Origin: Spirochaetia bacterium
Lineage (GTDB): Bacteria; Spirochaetota; Leptospiria; Leptospirales; Leptonemataceae
DNA: 44,302 nucleotides
Assembly: GCA_009885105.1 (NCBI GenBank)
Contig: VFLI01000088.1
Coordinates: 1 to 44,302, forward strand
Direction of reading: 5' to 3'
Shown here: in pieces, positions 34,629-44,021 of the stretch
Position numbering within the stretch: the first letter of the stretch is position 1
Layout: the number at the start of each line of letters is the position of its first letter
Translations under genes and position numbers: made by a program
The notes under the pieces: generated by a model
Database searches by the model: none
The model's input: only the letters and a program-made list of their open reading frames with translations
Told to the model about the DNA's origin: nothing

Positions 34629-35600
34629 TTGCTGACCCGTTCTATACCTGTACAAAATAAGTCTGTGAGTTCGCCATTGTGTTTTTCATCGATTTCAGGT
34701 AGAATCCGGATCCTTTATTCTGTCCTTCTTCTATTTATATACCTGCTCTTTTCAATCAGCTGCGGCTCGGCCCGAATTCATCGAATACCCGGATTTTCTG
34801 ATTCTGTAAATTCGGCCCTGGCCGATTTTCTGGAAAGGACTGCAGATTTCTCAGGGAGAAAAACAGCTGTATTCGACGGGGACGGAACCGTGCTGGGCCA
34901 AGTTCCTCACTATTTGGCCGATGAATGCATGTATAACTACTCTCTGTCCCATCCCGAAAAACACCCCGAGGTGATACAGAGAATCAGAGGTCTTTCCAAT
35001 GTTTCCATACCTTATGTGCGGGGACGAGTCGAGTTTTTTGCAGGAGAATCGCTGGAGAATCTGAGGAAAATCGGCAAGGATTGTTTTGAAAAACACTATT
35101 CCGGTAAAATGTACGGGCCCATGCGAGCGTTGATCGATCTGTTGAAGAGAAATAATTTTGAGATCTGGATCATCACCGCCAGCCCGGAAGGACTCTATCA
35201 GGAATTTCTCAGCGAAGAGCTCAATATCGGCATAACAAATATCGTGGGTGTGAAATCCGTTGTTCGCGACGGCATCGTAACAGACAGAATCATTGAACCG
35301 GTGCCGCAGGATGAAGGGAAAAAAGAATCGATTGAAACGTTCGTTCAGGCGCGGCCGCTCTTTTCTGCGGGAAACAGCAGAGGAGACAGAGAAATGATTG
35401 AATACAGCGCCGGCATGAAAATGATCATCAATCCGGATGAACACATCGCTCAGGGCGATCAGGAGAGCATGGCGGAAACTGCCGGGAAACTGGGCTGGGC
35501 CGTGGTTCATATTCCGGACGAACCAGAGAAGGATTTTCCTGCCGTCTCTTCAACACAATTCCAAATTCGGCTCAACAAAACGCACAGCAGGAGGGACTGA
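34629..35600 (+). CDS. HAD-fold phosphatase lipoprotein
   Basis: A 323-aa HAD-superfamily protein with a lipoprotein-type signal: hydrophobic segment then LFSISC, Cys45 as the likely lipidated residue. Motif I is DGDGT, motif II is ITASPEG and the last motif is GNSRGDREM, a phosphoserine-phosphatase-like arrangement with an all-helical cap. Such fusions are cell-surface or periplasmic phosphatases. The start here is a TTG at 34629 with no clear ribosome site; a GTG at 34665 would shorten the signal peptide to a more usual 33 residues and is an equal candidate. Its stop overlaps the next ATG by one base. Confidence 0.8.
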   Translation: MLTRSIPVQNKSVSSPLCFSSISGRIRILYSVLLLFIYLLFSISCGSARIHRIPGFSDSVNSALADFLERTADFSGRKTAVFDGDGTVLGQVPHYLADECMYNYSLSHPEKHPEVIQRIRGLSNVSIPYVRGRVEFFAGESLENLRKIGKDCFEKHYSGKMYGPMRALIDLLKRNNFEIWIITASPEGLYQEFLSEELNIGITNIVGVKSVVRDGIVTDRIIEPVPQDEGKKESIETFVQARPLFSAGNSRGDREMIEYSAGMKMIINPDEHIAQGDQESMAETAGKLGWAVVHIPDEPEKDFPAVSSTQFQIRLNKTHSRRD

Positions 35601-36085
35601 TGAGAGAGCGAATCACCCTTCGGACGGGGAGATCCGACAGAATGAAATTCATATCCGGAACTCTTCTTTTTGATATATCAATTCGTTTATTGATTTTTAT
35701 TTTTTTCTTTACTTTCTCAATCATTTCCTTCTTAAGCTGCTCTAAAAAAGACCCGGATAAGAAGGAAGAAGTTCCGCCGGTTTCTGAAGACTTTCTGAAA
35801 TATACCGGAACCTACCGGATTGAACCGACCGCGTACAGTGAAATTCTTGTTCTCAATCCAAACGGTTCCGCCGTGGTCACATCCAGGAAAAACACGGACA
35901 GGGTCCTGGGACGATATGTGATCAACAAAGATGTGCTTCGTATTTTTCTGGAAGAAGGAAAAATGACAGAGGGTCCGGAAGGGACATTCCTCATAAAAGC
36001 ATACCGACCGGAAGGCTGGCGCGGTATGTGGAAAGAAGAAGTCAAAGCTCTGCAGCGCATCGACGAGAAAAAACCACAGCCCTGA
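35600..36085 (+). CDS. Small lipoprotein of unknown function
   Basis: A 161-aa lipoprotein: signal segment then FLSC with Cys47 as the likely modified residue. The start is the ATG at 35600, which has a strong AGGAGG six bases upstream and overlaps the previous stop in TGATG, so the two are coupled. A second ATG at 35642 would give a shorter signal peptide but lacks such a site. The mature domain starts with a Lys/Glu-rich linker and then a beta-rich fold (TGTYRIEP, EILVLNPNGSAVV) that resembles small lipocalin-like envelope proteins; I do not recognise a family. Confidence 0.75.
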   Translation: MRERITLRTGRSDRMKFISGTLLFDISIRLLIFIFFFTFSIISFLSCSKKDPDKKEEVPPVSEDFLKYTGTYRIEPTAYSEILVLNPNGSAVVTSRKNTDRVLGRYVINKDVLRIFLEEGKMTEGPEGTFLIKAYRPEGWRGMWKEEVKALQRIDEKKPQP

Positions 36086-36140
36086 CACAGTAAAATATGG
36101 TTGACTGACAGGACGATTCCACCAGAATATTTCTCAATAA

Positions 36141-38666
36141 ATGCGCAACAACCAGCCCGTAACCAACACAGAAATTCCTGTCTCCATCGATGATGTTCTC
36201 ATCAGCAAAACCGACCTGAAAGGGATTATCACTTACGCAAATGATGATTTTATTAAGATCAGTGGGTATTCCTCGGAAGAACTGATAGGAAAACCGCACA
36301 ATCTGATCCGGCATCCGGACGTTCCCTCTGAGGTTTTTCAGGAATTGTGGGAAACGATTCAATCCGGGGATCCGTGGACAGGCACAGTCAAAAATCGCGC
36401 AATATCCGGCGATTATTACTGGGTCGACGCGACCGTCACACCTTCATTTGATGATGATAATAAAATCAACGGCTACGTGTCTGTTCGTAAAAAAGCCTCC
36501 CAGGATCAGATCCTCAAGGCCTGGGAGTTGTATGCGCGGGTAAATCTGGGCGCAAAAATCCACGAAAGAAATCTCAATCCGGTTGAATGGTTTCGCAATC
36601 TTACGATTAAGAAAAAAATGCGAATCTCAGTCAGCCAGACTCTGCTGATAATTTCAGTGGCGCTGGGCAGCATTGGATATTCATACTACAAAGAAAAAAT
36701 ATTCAATGAAAAAGAGCTGCAGGGCGCGCGGTATTTGCAGCCGATGTCGATGCTTGCGCAATTCTTTGCGCAGCACCGCGGGCTTGCGGCTGTTTACCTG
36801 ACCGGAAATAATGAAATACTCCCCAAACTGGCCGCGAAAGAACAGGAATTGCAAAAAGTCACACTGGAGGTTGATGCACTCGACCAGGAGCTTGGGAAAG
36901 AGCTCGAAACAACCGGCCAATGGAGAGAAATAAAAAATAAATGGATATCCCTGGTCAGAGAAAATCGCGGTCTTTCTCCCGAGGAAAGTTATAACCGGCA
37001 CACTCTGCTCATCGCTGATCTGATGAAACTCATCAGCACTGTCAGCGCCACTTCTCTTCTTGACCTGGATCCGGAATCGGACGTTTATTACATCATGCTT
37101 TCTGTAACAAAGCTGATCCCGCGGCTGAGCGAATCGGCCGGTCAGCTCAGAGCCAACGGCATTCAAATTCTGGGTCAGAAAAATAAAACTGCTGATGATC
37201 AAGAACGAATCAGCGCAAATCTTCATCAATTTGAATTTTTTTTCCATGACTTCAGCGAAAACTTTTCCCTGATTGAAAAATACAATCCCCGGCTTTCGGA
37301 AGATTTAAAGAAATTGTTCAGCAGCTGCAATCAAAACAACACCGCGCTTAAAACAATTGTCCGGAGTCATATACAGAATACAGATAGAATTGACTATGAT
37401 GCGGGGCGTTATTACGATGAAACGACACAGATCATCAATGGAAATTTTTCTTTCTATCATATGATGTCGAGCCTGCTTCTGACAAAACTGGCAGACCGAT
37501 TGTCCGCGCTTTCTATTCGATTTTATGTCACAATCGGCACCATCGCTATGATTGTCCTTCTGATCGCCGTATTGCAGATGATCATTTATCGCGGACTGAA
37601 TCAGAGCATCAAAGAATTCATCGCCGATGTTAAGACGATGACAAGGGGCAGCGGAAAAATAAGTCTGAAATCTAGAGGCAATGACGAAATTGGAATTTTG
37701 ATGAAATGGATCAATGTGCTGATTCTCAATTTCACAGAAATACTGTACGTCACAAAAGCCGAATCCGGCAAGCTTATGAAAATCACTGCCGAGCTTCTTG
37801 TTCTGGTTGAGAAATACAACGATTCAGTTCAGAATCAGGCAGCGTCAACGGAAGAAACATCGGTGGCGACGGAAGAGCTGTCCGCCACATTCGACACTGT
37901 CACAGAGAGGATCATCCAGGAATCCAGCATGCTTGCTGATATCAATAAAACAATCGCTCGGTTCCATGAATCCATCGGCAGTATGGATGAAGCAATCAAG
38001 ACTCTTCACGGGCGGGCGGAAAGTTTTGCCGATGAAGCGAATCGCTCTTCAGAGGGTACGTCTAAAACAATAGAAGCCATAAACGCGGTTGAATCCAACG
38101 CTCAAAAAATTGGAGAAGTTCTGAATGTAATCGATGAGATATCAGAAAGAACAAACCTGCTGGCCCTGAATGCCGCCATCGAAGCGGCGCGCGCCGGCGA
38201 AAACGGCCGCGGTTTTGCAGTGGTCGCGGATGAGATTTCTAAACTCGCCAATCAGACCGCTTCGAATACAAGAGATATAGGAAATCTGGTCTCTGAAACG
38301 CAGGATTCGATTAAGATCGCCGTGGAAAAGGTTGGAAATACTTCCAAAACACTCATAGAATTCACAAAAATAATCAGCGAAATCAGGGATGCCGCGAATA
38401 CGGTTTCCATATCCCAGACTGTCCAGAGAGAAGGATCCAACCAGATATCACAGACGGCAAAAAAAATTGAGCACAATTCCATGGAAATCGTGAGCGCAGC
38501 AAGGGAGCAGAAACTGGGCGCCGACGGAATCGCCTCCGCCATTCAGTCAATCTCTGAAGACACCCAGAAAATCGCGGAAGGAATTCACAATCTTATGGAA
38601 ACCGCGCGGGCTCTTGAGAAAACCGGAAACAATTTTGATAAAATTATTAAAAATTACAACATATAA
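36141..38666 (+). CDS. PAS-domain methyl-accepting chemotaxis protein
   Basis: An 841-aa chemoreceptor. The N-terminus is a cytoplasmic PAS domain (about 10-125) with the Aer-type motif NLIRHPDVP, and YWVD. Then a membrane helix (about 157-180), a periplasmic helical sensor (about 185-450) resembling the nitrate/nitrite-type (NIT) four-helix domain, a second helix (about 455-478), a HAMP-like linker, and a signalling domain whose hairpin tip includes [20 protein letters not shown] near residues 668-690. It signals to CheA through CheW. No C-terminal CheR-binding pentapeptide is visible. A two-sensor receptor that may combine redox or oxygen reading with a periplasmic ligand. It is followed by a terminator. 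Confidence 0.92.
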   Translation: MRNNQPVTNTEIPVSIDDVLISKTDLKGIITYANDDFIKISGYSSEELIGKPHNLIRHPDVPSEVFQELWETIQSGDPWTGTVKNRAISGDYYWVDATVTPSFDDDNKINGYVSVRKKASQDQILKAWELYARVNLGAKIHERNLNPVEWFRNLTIKKKMRISVSQTLLIISVALGSIGYSYYKEKIFNEKELQGARYLQPMSMLAQFFAQHRGLAAVYLTGNNEILPKLAAKEQELQKVTLEVDALDQELGKELETTGQWREIKNKWISLVRENRGLSPEESYNRHTLLIADLMKLISTVSATSLLDLDPESDVYYIMLSVTKLIPRLSESAGQLRANGIQILGQKNKTADDQERISANLHQFEFFFHDFSENFSLIEKYNPRLSEDLKKLFSSCNQNNTALKTIVRSHIQNTDRIDYDAGRYYDETTQIINGNFSFYHMMSSLLLTKLADRLSALSIRFYVTIGTIAMIVLLIAVLQMIIYRGLNQSIKEFIADVKTMTRGSGKISLKSRGNDEIGILMKWINVLILNFTEILYVTKAESGKLMKITAELLVLVEKYNDSVQNQAASTEETSVATEELSATFDTVTERIIQESSMLADINKTIARFHESIGSMDEAIKTLHGRAESFADEANRSSEGTSKTIEAINAVESNAQKIGEVLNVIDEISERTNLLALNAAIEAARAGENGRGFAVVADEISKLANQTASNTRDIGNLVSETQDSIKIAVEKVGNTSKTLIEFTKIISEIRDAANTVSISQTVQREGSNQISQTAKKIEHNSMEIVSAAREQKLGADGIASAIQSISEDTQKIAEGIHNLMETARALEKTGNNFDKIIKNYNI

Positions 38667-38675
38667 TCATTTGCA

Positions 38676-38763
38676 TTGTGCCGGTGAATGGGCATAGATT
38701 TCCTTTTTCCAGATCGGCGCTTCCGATTAGAGCGCACCGGCTCCACAATCGCCATTTTTTTTT
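38676..38763 (+). terminator. Rho-independent terminator after the chemoreceptor gene
   Basis: TTGTGCCGGTG (38676-38686) pairs with CACCGGC (38735-38741) and ACAA (38745-38748), with a 3-base bulge. An inner ATCGG-CGCTT-CCGAT hairpin (38713-38727) lies in the loop. A T9 tract follows at 38755-38763. The long stem and T-tract support termination of the upstream gene; the next promoter begins directly behind it. Confidence 0.55.
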
Positions 38764-38764
38764 A

Positions 38765-38794
38765 TTGACGTGATCCGGCAATTACCTGTATGAT
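38765..38794 (+). promoter_or_regulatory. Sigma-70-type promoter for the ankyrin-AAA gene
   Basis: TTGACG (38765-38770) and TATGAT (38789-38794) are separated by 18 bases and each differs from consensus at one position. The -10 box ends 6 bases before the TTG start codon at 38801, so transcription would begin at about the start codon, implying a leaderless or nearly leaderless mRNA. Confidence 0.6.
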
Positions 38795-38800
38795 CGAAGC

Positions 38801-41032
38801 TTGATTCTACCAGAAAAATTCAGCGAAACAATCGAACTCCTGCGCACAAATCTGATTGCCGCAGTGGACAAAGGCGATCTTGCCGAAACTACCTCGATTC
38901 TGGGAACAGGTATCAGTCCAAACTTTCAGCCTGCGGACATTGCCTCTCCCATCAATTACGCGGCGGCCCGTAGTTCTGTTGAGATTATGAATCTTCTGTT
39001 AAAGCACGGCGCCAATCCAAATTTCACATCATCGGGCACCGTGACGACGCTCGGACAGGCATGCCTGAACGGGAATCTGGAAATGATCAAGTCGCTCCTG
39101 GAATGGGGCGCCAGAGTGAACGGCGTTGCATCTCCGATCCTTCAAACTGCCTTGATGCTGGCGTCGGGCCTGGGAAGAAAAGATATTGTTGAATGTCTTC
39201 TGGCGGCAAAGGCCGATCCGAATCTCAAAGACAGCACGGGCGCGACAGCGTATGATATTGCGCAAAAGAGCGGGCATGCTGAAATAATCGCGCTTCTGGC
39301 CCCGGTCACCAAGGGCGCTGTTGTGAAGGAAGATCCGGTCATCGCCGAGTCCGATCTGATCGGGCAGGAGCTGGCAAAGAATGCTCTCAAACAGGTGCTC
39401 GCTCTTGCGACGGTGAATGAGCAGCGTAAAATTCGTTCACTGCCTCCGTTTCAGGTCAATATGCATGCTGTGTTTTCTGGAAATTCCGGCACAGGAAAAA
39501 CAACATTCGCCCGGTACTACGCTCAGAGAATAAAAAATATCGGCTATTTAAAAAAGGGCCACCTGATTGAAGTTTCCAGGCATGATCTGGTCGGCGAGTA
39601 CATAGGTCAGTCGGCGCCGCGCACGGCCGCTGTAATTGAAAAGGCCCGGGGCGGCATTTTATTTATCGATGAAGCGTACAGTCTCAAGATTGATAAGAAT
39701 GATACTCTCGGACAGGAATCGATAAACACGCTTATCAAATACATGGAAGACTATCGTGATGAGCTGGTGGTCATACTTGCGGGATACACCGAACTCATGC
39801 GCAGTTTTTTAGATTTAAATCCGGGAATGAAGAGCCGAATTCCCAACCTGGTTCCCTTCGAAGATTTTACGGATGAGCAGATCGGCATCCTTCTCGACGA
39901 TATGTGCCGCAAACATGAAATGAATCTCGGTCAGGAAGATCGAACATTTGCCATCGAGCAGATTTTAATTAAAAAAAGAGGCAAAGGATTCGGTAACGCC
40001 CGGGAAGTTCGAAATGTTTTTGAACGCGCAGTTTCTCAGCACTGCACGCGAATTGCAAATCAAGATTTGAAAACCATCCCAAAGGAAAGCCTGCAGTCAT
40101 TCATTTACAGCGATATCACGGTCGACCCGTTTGACGAAGGAAGCCGCGAACTTTTTCCGCCGATTGATCCCCGGAAGGATCCAAAATCGACTACATACAA
40201 ATTGCACGCGCTTCGCGGGATGAGCGGCATCAAAGATGAAATTCAATCTATGACCGACTTCATCCGAATTCGCAAAATCAGAATGGGCGCGTCTTCCGCC
40301 CGAGGTCTGCAGCTTCACATGCTGTTCACCGGCAATCCGGGCACGGGAAAAACAACCGTCGCCCGGTTGATCGGCGACATCTATCGAGAACTGGGTGTTC
40401 TGCCTGGCGGCCATGTGGTAGAGGTCGACCGCTCCGGGCTCATCGGCGGATACCTGGGACAGACGGCAATCAAGACTAAAGAGTGCATCGAAGACGCGCG
40501 AGGCGGTATACTTTTTATTGATGAAGCCTATTCGCTTTTCAACAATTCAGGCTCCGGCGATATGTACGGACATGAATCGGTCGATACAATCTTAAAATAT
40601 ATGGAAGACTACAGAGACGAACTTGTGGTGATAATGGCCGGTTATCAGGAACCGATGGAGCAGTTGATGAATTCAAGTCCGGGTCTTCGCAGCCGCTTCA
40701 GCACAACACTGGTATTCAACGATTTTACAGACGATGAGCTCAGCGATATCTGCAGAGACATATGCAAAAACGACGGCTACCGGCTGAGCGATGATGCGCA
40801 TAAAAAACTTATAACTCAGCTTTTGGACAGGAGATCAAAAGACGCAAGCTTTGCCAATGCGCGGACAGCGCGAAATTTGATTGAACAGGCATTCAAAAAT
40901 CAGGCAAAGAGAATTGCACAGTTGAATCCGCGCGACCTGATGAATCGAAATGTGCTCGATACAATTGAAGAGCAGGATATTCAGGAGCCGCTTGCGCTGA
41001 GTTCTGCACGGATCAGAAGGATTGGTTTTTAA
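38801..41032 (+). CDS. Ankyrin-repeat tandem AAA ATPase (CbbX/SpoVK-like)
   Basis: A 743-aa protein. Residues about 17-165 hold four to five ankyrin repeats (for example EIMNLLLKHGANPNF, EMIKSLLEWGA). Two AAA domains follow. AAA1 has Walker A GNSGTGKT at 227-234 and Walker B FIDEA with Asp290; AAA2 has Walker A GNPGTGKT at 511-518 and Walker B FIDEA with Asp574. Both are complete, so both should bind and hydrolyse ATP. The AAA domains are of the CbbX/SpoVK/EccA type, hexameric remodelling chaperones that thread proteins. Ankyrin repeats likely pick the client. It starts at a TTG at 38801; an in-frame stop at 38771 rules out much extension and the next ATG falls inside the ankyrins. Confidence 0.88.
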   Translation: MILPEKFSETIELLRTNLIAAVDKGDLAETTSILGTGISPNFQPADIASPINYAAARSSVEIMNLLLKHGANPNFTSSGTVTTLGQACLNGNLEMIKSLLEWGARVNGVASPILQTALMLASGLGRKDIVECLLAAKADPNLKDSTGATAYDIAQKSGHAEIIALLAPVTKGAVVKEDPVIAESDLIGQELAKNALKQVLALATVNEQRKIRSLPPFQVNMHAVFSGNSGTGKTTFARYYAQRIKNIGYLKKGHLIEVSRHDLVGEYIGQSAPRTAAVIEKARGGILFIDEAYSLKIDKNDTLGQESINTLIKYMEDYRDELVVILAGYTELMRSFLDLNPGMKSRIPNLVPFEDFTDEQIGILLDDMCRKHEMNLGQEDRTFAIEQILIKKRGKGFGNAREVRNVFERAVSQHCTRIANQDLKTIPKESLQSFIYSDITVDPFDEGSRELFPPIDPRKDPKSTTYKLHALRGMSGIKDEIQSMTDFIRIRKIRMGASSARGLQLHMLFTGNPGTGKTTVARLIGDIYRELGVLPGGHVVEVDRSGLIGGYLGQTAIKTKECIEDARGGILFIDEAYSLFNNSGSGDMYGHESVDTILKYMEDYRDELVVIMAGYQEPMEQLMNSSPGLRSRFSTTLVFNDFTDDELSDICRDICKNDGYRLSDDAHKKLITQLLDRRSKDASFANARTARNLIEQAFKNQAKRIAQLNPRDLMNRNVLDTIEEQDIQEPLALSSARIRRIGF

Positions 41033-41057
41033 CAGCGGCCCAAACGGAACTGCGGCT

Positions 41058-41564
41058 TCAAAATCCCGGTTCCAGATCCTTGACATCGACCGGTTGGAAT
41101 GCCTTTGCGCACTGCCGCGGCAAACCGCCCTGCGGTTTGTCCAGACTGTACATTGTGCCTTCTCCAACCTCCATTCCGGGCCTTTCGCCGGCAGGTTTCT
41201 GCGCTCCCTCTTTCTGCCATGAGGCAAAAACTCGGCTGTCCACAAGTATGAAGGATGTATCCTGTACTGAATTGCATGCAGGTTTTACTTTCTCGCATGT
41301 AGTGTCCGCGCACTCGCATCGCTGCCGGGCCTGATAGGAGATTCCCTCATCCTGCAGATTCCAGGCGCCCAGCTCGTACCCCGGTTCCAGTTTTTTCGGC
41401 TTCAGCGCAATCCCATCCGGGCACAGAACATAGTAGACAATGTGTTCTCCCGAAATAACTGTCAGTGTCCCGATAAAATCCTCTGACTTCTGAAATGGTC
41501 TGTGACAGGCGGAAATAACCGCCAGACAGAGAGCCAGAATCGACCAAAGAAGAATCTTTTGCAT
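41058..41564 (-). CDS. Cysteine-rich lipoprotein of unknown function
   Basis: A 168-aa lipoprotein with signal peptide and lipobox ISAC, Cys20 lipidated. The mature part has six further cysteines (48, 83, 85, 90, 97, 152), four of them close together as CxCx4Cx6C, which suggests disulfides in the periplasm or on the surface. No family is recognised. It lies 90 bp downstream of the FtsX-type permease on the same strand and may be the substrate or partner of that ABC system. It is convergent with the ankyrin-AAA gene, with 25 bp between the stops. Confidence 0.7.
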   Translation of the reverse strand: MQKILLWSILALCLAVISACHRPFQKSEDFIGTLTVISGEHIVYYVLCPDGIALKPKKLEPGYELGAWNLQDEGISYQARQRCECADTTCEKVKPACNSVQDTSFILVDSRVFASWQKEGAQKPAGERPGMEVGEGTMYSLDKPQGGLPRQCAKAFQPVDVKDLEPGF

Positions 41565-41654
41565 GTCCGATTCTGATCCTCATGGCTGAAATTGCCACCA
41601 CTTTTTCGACAGCCCGATCAAATAGCAATTCCGCATTACACCGACTCCGGCAAT

Positions 41655-44021
41655 TCACACATATGCGAGAGCTTCGCGAATCACCAAACGCGATGCCGAT
41701 ATGGCCGGGAAGAATGACGCCAGCAAAGCCACCAGCGTTGAGATCGCAAGCCAGAGCGCAACACCGCCCGCATCTACGGTAAATGGCAGGGATGCGAGAA
41801 ATCCCATACTGCCGATCAGATAATCGAGATACATCGATAAGGGAAGCGATAACAAAAATCCAAGACACCAGCTGAACAGACCGGTCGTCGCAGCCTCGCC
41901 CATTACCATTCGCACGATCCGAGCTTCACCTGCCCCGATTGTTTTCATGACGCCTATTTCCTTTGTTCGTTCAATCACACTGATGCCGGTGGTCGATGCC
42001 AGCCCGAGCATTCCGACAATCGCCATAACAACTGCCATGGCGATCAACGCCCGGATGAGAATTTTTATATGATCGCTGACGGCAGTGCGATGTTCCGCAA
42101 TGGGAATCCCCCTTTCAACAGAGACATTGTTTTCTTCCAGAATTGCTTCCACCATTCGAATCAGCGCCGGCTTATCATTGCCGCCGATTGACGAGGCAAT
42201 TCGCAGCATCTGCGCGCCCTCTTCAGCGATCGATATCGGCATCATTCGGTCGTCCATATACACTGCCGGCGGCGCGCCGATTTCTTCGACAATTCCCACA
42301 ACTTTCCACCGGGACCGGACGCCCTCCAGAGAAAGCTGGATTGTTTCGCCGATCTTCGCCTGAATCCGGCTCTGCGCGTTGTGATTGAGGACCACAGAGC
42401 CTGCGTCCGACTCCTGCAGCCATCGTCCTGCCAGAACAGGGAAACGGACCAGACTGGTATTCCAGGGAACAGAGAAGGCCGTGAAACTGGCATGACCTTT
42501 ATCGGGGTATGTTCGAGAGATGTCGAATGGACTCTGACCTGTGACAGGCGCCGCGTTGAAGTATTTCCAGGATTCCAATTTATCTATCTGCCCGCGGTCT
42601 TTAAACATACCGATGACGACAGGGGGACTTCCCTGATGGAGTCGAAATTCCGCGTCATAGAAACGAGCCTCATAGAATTTATCAAGATTCTGTTCCCAGC
42701 TTTTCGACATGTTGAGAGCCGTCATAAACATGGCGCCCCCCGCGCTGAGCAGCGCTGTCGTCAGCGCGAAACGGCCCGGACGTCTGAGCAGATTCTTAAA
42801 TACTCCTGGAAGGCGTGAAGTAAATTTAGTAATTCTGTCGCCGCTCACGCCATAATTATCGAGCGATCGGCGGATTGTTGTCCTTGCCGCTTTGCTGACA
42901 GGCACAGCGGCGATCAAAAGTGGAATGAATAGACCTGATACAATCTGAACTCCGTACACCCAGAATGGAACAACGTTCTGTGAGATATTGAGATTCAACA
43001 ATTTTCCGATCTGTCCAACAAACAGAAACGATCCCGCTGTCCCCAGCGGCAGGGCCGGTATCAGTGAAAATAATCCAAGTATGAAGACCATAATCAGATA
43101 CACGCCGCCGACCTGCCATCGCGTCGCTCCGAGAGTTTTCATCACGGCTATTTCACGGACCTGCCTTGCCAGCATTCCGGAAAACGTTACTGCCACCAGT
43201 ATCGCGCTCAGAAAGAGCGAAAGCACAGCAAAAATCAGCAGCATGGAAAGAACTGTCACCATCTGCGATTGGTGCGGATGCCTGTGCGGGGGCGGAACCC
43301 GGATTTCGTGAATCCTGCCGCCTTTCGCAACCAGGGCAAGCGCCAGCTCAGAACTGATTTTCTCTATATGTTCGATATCGTCTGTGCGGTCCGAAACCAG
43401 TATTCGCAGTTCGCGCAGCTTCACACTCGGATCGAGAATAGCCAGCGTTTCGCGGTCGATATAGCCGTATCCCATTCTCTCCTGCCAGGCGGGCGCCAGA
43501 CCCGGATCGTGTACAAGACCTGAAACTTTTATGAGGGACGTTTTTCCGGAGGGCATGCGAAGCTGCACCATTCCGCCGATATCCGCTTCCAGCATGGACA
43601 CTGCCGTCCTTTCAATCAGCATCGTTCCTTTCGGCGCGGGCCATTCACCCTTTTCCGGAGTAAATAGACTGATGCGAATCTGTGAATAATCGTCAACAAC
43701 AAAGATTAAAATCGGCCTCCAGTCACGGCCGATGCGAGCCCTGGCCATGATTACATCGCGCGCCTCGGCGACTTCAACGCCCGGGAATTTTCGCGCGAGA
43801 TCCAGCATACTTTGATCCACGCCGTTTTCCACGACGATCACTGCGGATGCCGGGTTCGTGCCCATGTAGTTGGTCCGAATTTCTGCCGTCAGGATAGAGT
43901 AAGCGCCGAGCACAGCGCCTATTGCCGTCAGACTGACTGTCACAGCAGCGATCATCAGAATTGCGCGTTTTTTTTCCGCGCGGAGATCCTGAAATATCTT
44001 TTTGTATCGTGCGCTAAACAT
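41655..44021 (-). CDS. FtsX-family ABC transporter permease
   Basis: A 788-aa permease with two FtsX-like domains. A first helix (about 22-45) is followed by an extracytoplasmic domain of about 220 residues and three helices; the second half repeats this with an extracytoplasmic domain (about 445-650) and three final helices, eight in all. The design matches permeases of the MacB/LolC/DevC superfamily, which work on envelope lipids, lipoproteins or peptides rather than import solutes. I place the start at the ATG at 44021, which has AAGGGGG upstream; a longer start at 44093 would run into the upstream ATPase gene. It overlaps the stop of the ATPase by 8 bp. Confidence 0.88.
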   Translation of the reverse strand: MFSARYKKIFQDLRAEKKRAILMIAAVTVSLTAIGAVLGAYSILTAEIRTNYMGTNPASAVIVVENGVDQSMLDLARKFPGVEVAEARDVIMARARIGRDWRPILIFVVDDYSQIRISLFTPEKGEWPAPKGTMLIERTAVSMLEADIGGMVQLRMPSGKTSLIKVSGLVHDPGLAPAWQERMGYGYIDRETLAILDPSVKLRELRILVSDRTDDIEHIEKISSELALALVAKGGRIHEIRVPPPHRHPHQSQMVTVLSMLLIFAVLSLFLSAILVAVTFSGMLARQVREIAVMKTLGATRWQVGGVYLIMVFILGLFSLIPALPLGTAGSFLFVGQIGKLLNLNISQNVVPFWVYGVQIVSGLFIPLLIAAVPVSKAARTTIRRSLDNYGVSGDRITKFTSRLPGVFKNLLRRPGRFALTTALLSAGGAMFMTALNMSKSWEQNLDKFYEARFYDAEFRLHQGSPPVVIGMFKDRGQIDKLESWKYFNAAPVTGQSPFDISRTYPDKGHASFTAFSVPWNTSLVRFPVLAGRWLQESDAGSVVLNHNAQSRIQAKIGETIQLSLEGVRSRWKVVGIVEEIGAPPAVYMDDRMMPISIAEEGAQMLRIASSIGGNDKPALIRMVEAILEENNVSVERGIPIAEHRTAVSDHIKILIRALIAMAVVMAIVGMLGLASTTGISVIERTKEIGVMKTIGAGEARIVRMVMGEAATTGLFSWCLGFLLSLPLSMYLDYLIGSMGFLASLPFTVDAGGVALWLAISTLVALLASFFPAISASRLVIREALAYV

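Noticed and set aside
36101..36131. TTGACT upstream of the chemoreceptor gene as a promoter
   Set aside because: The -35 is good but no -10 box with more than three matches lies at 16 to 18 bases.
36681..37247. A 188-codon open frame on the minus strand within the chemoreceptor gene
   Set aside because: Antisense shadow of the periplasmic sensor region without any protein signature.
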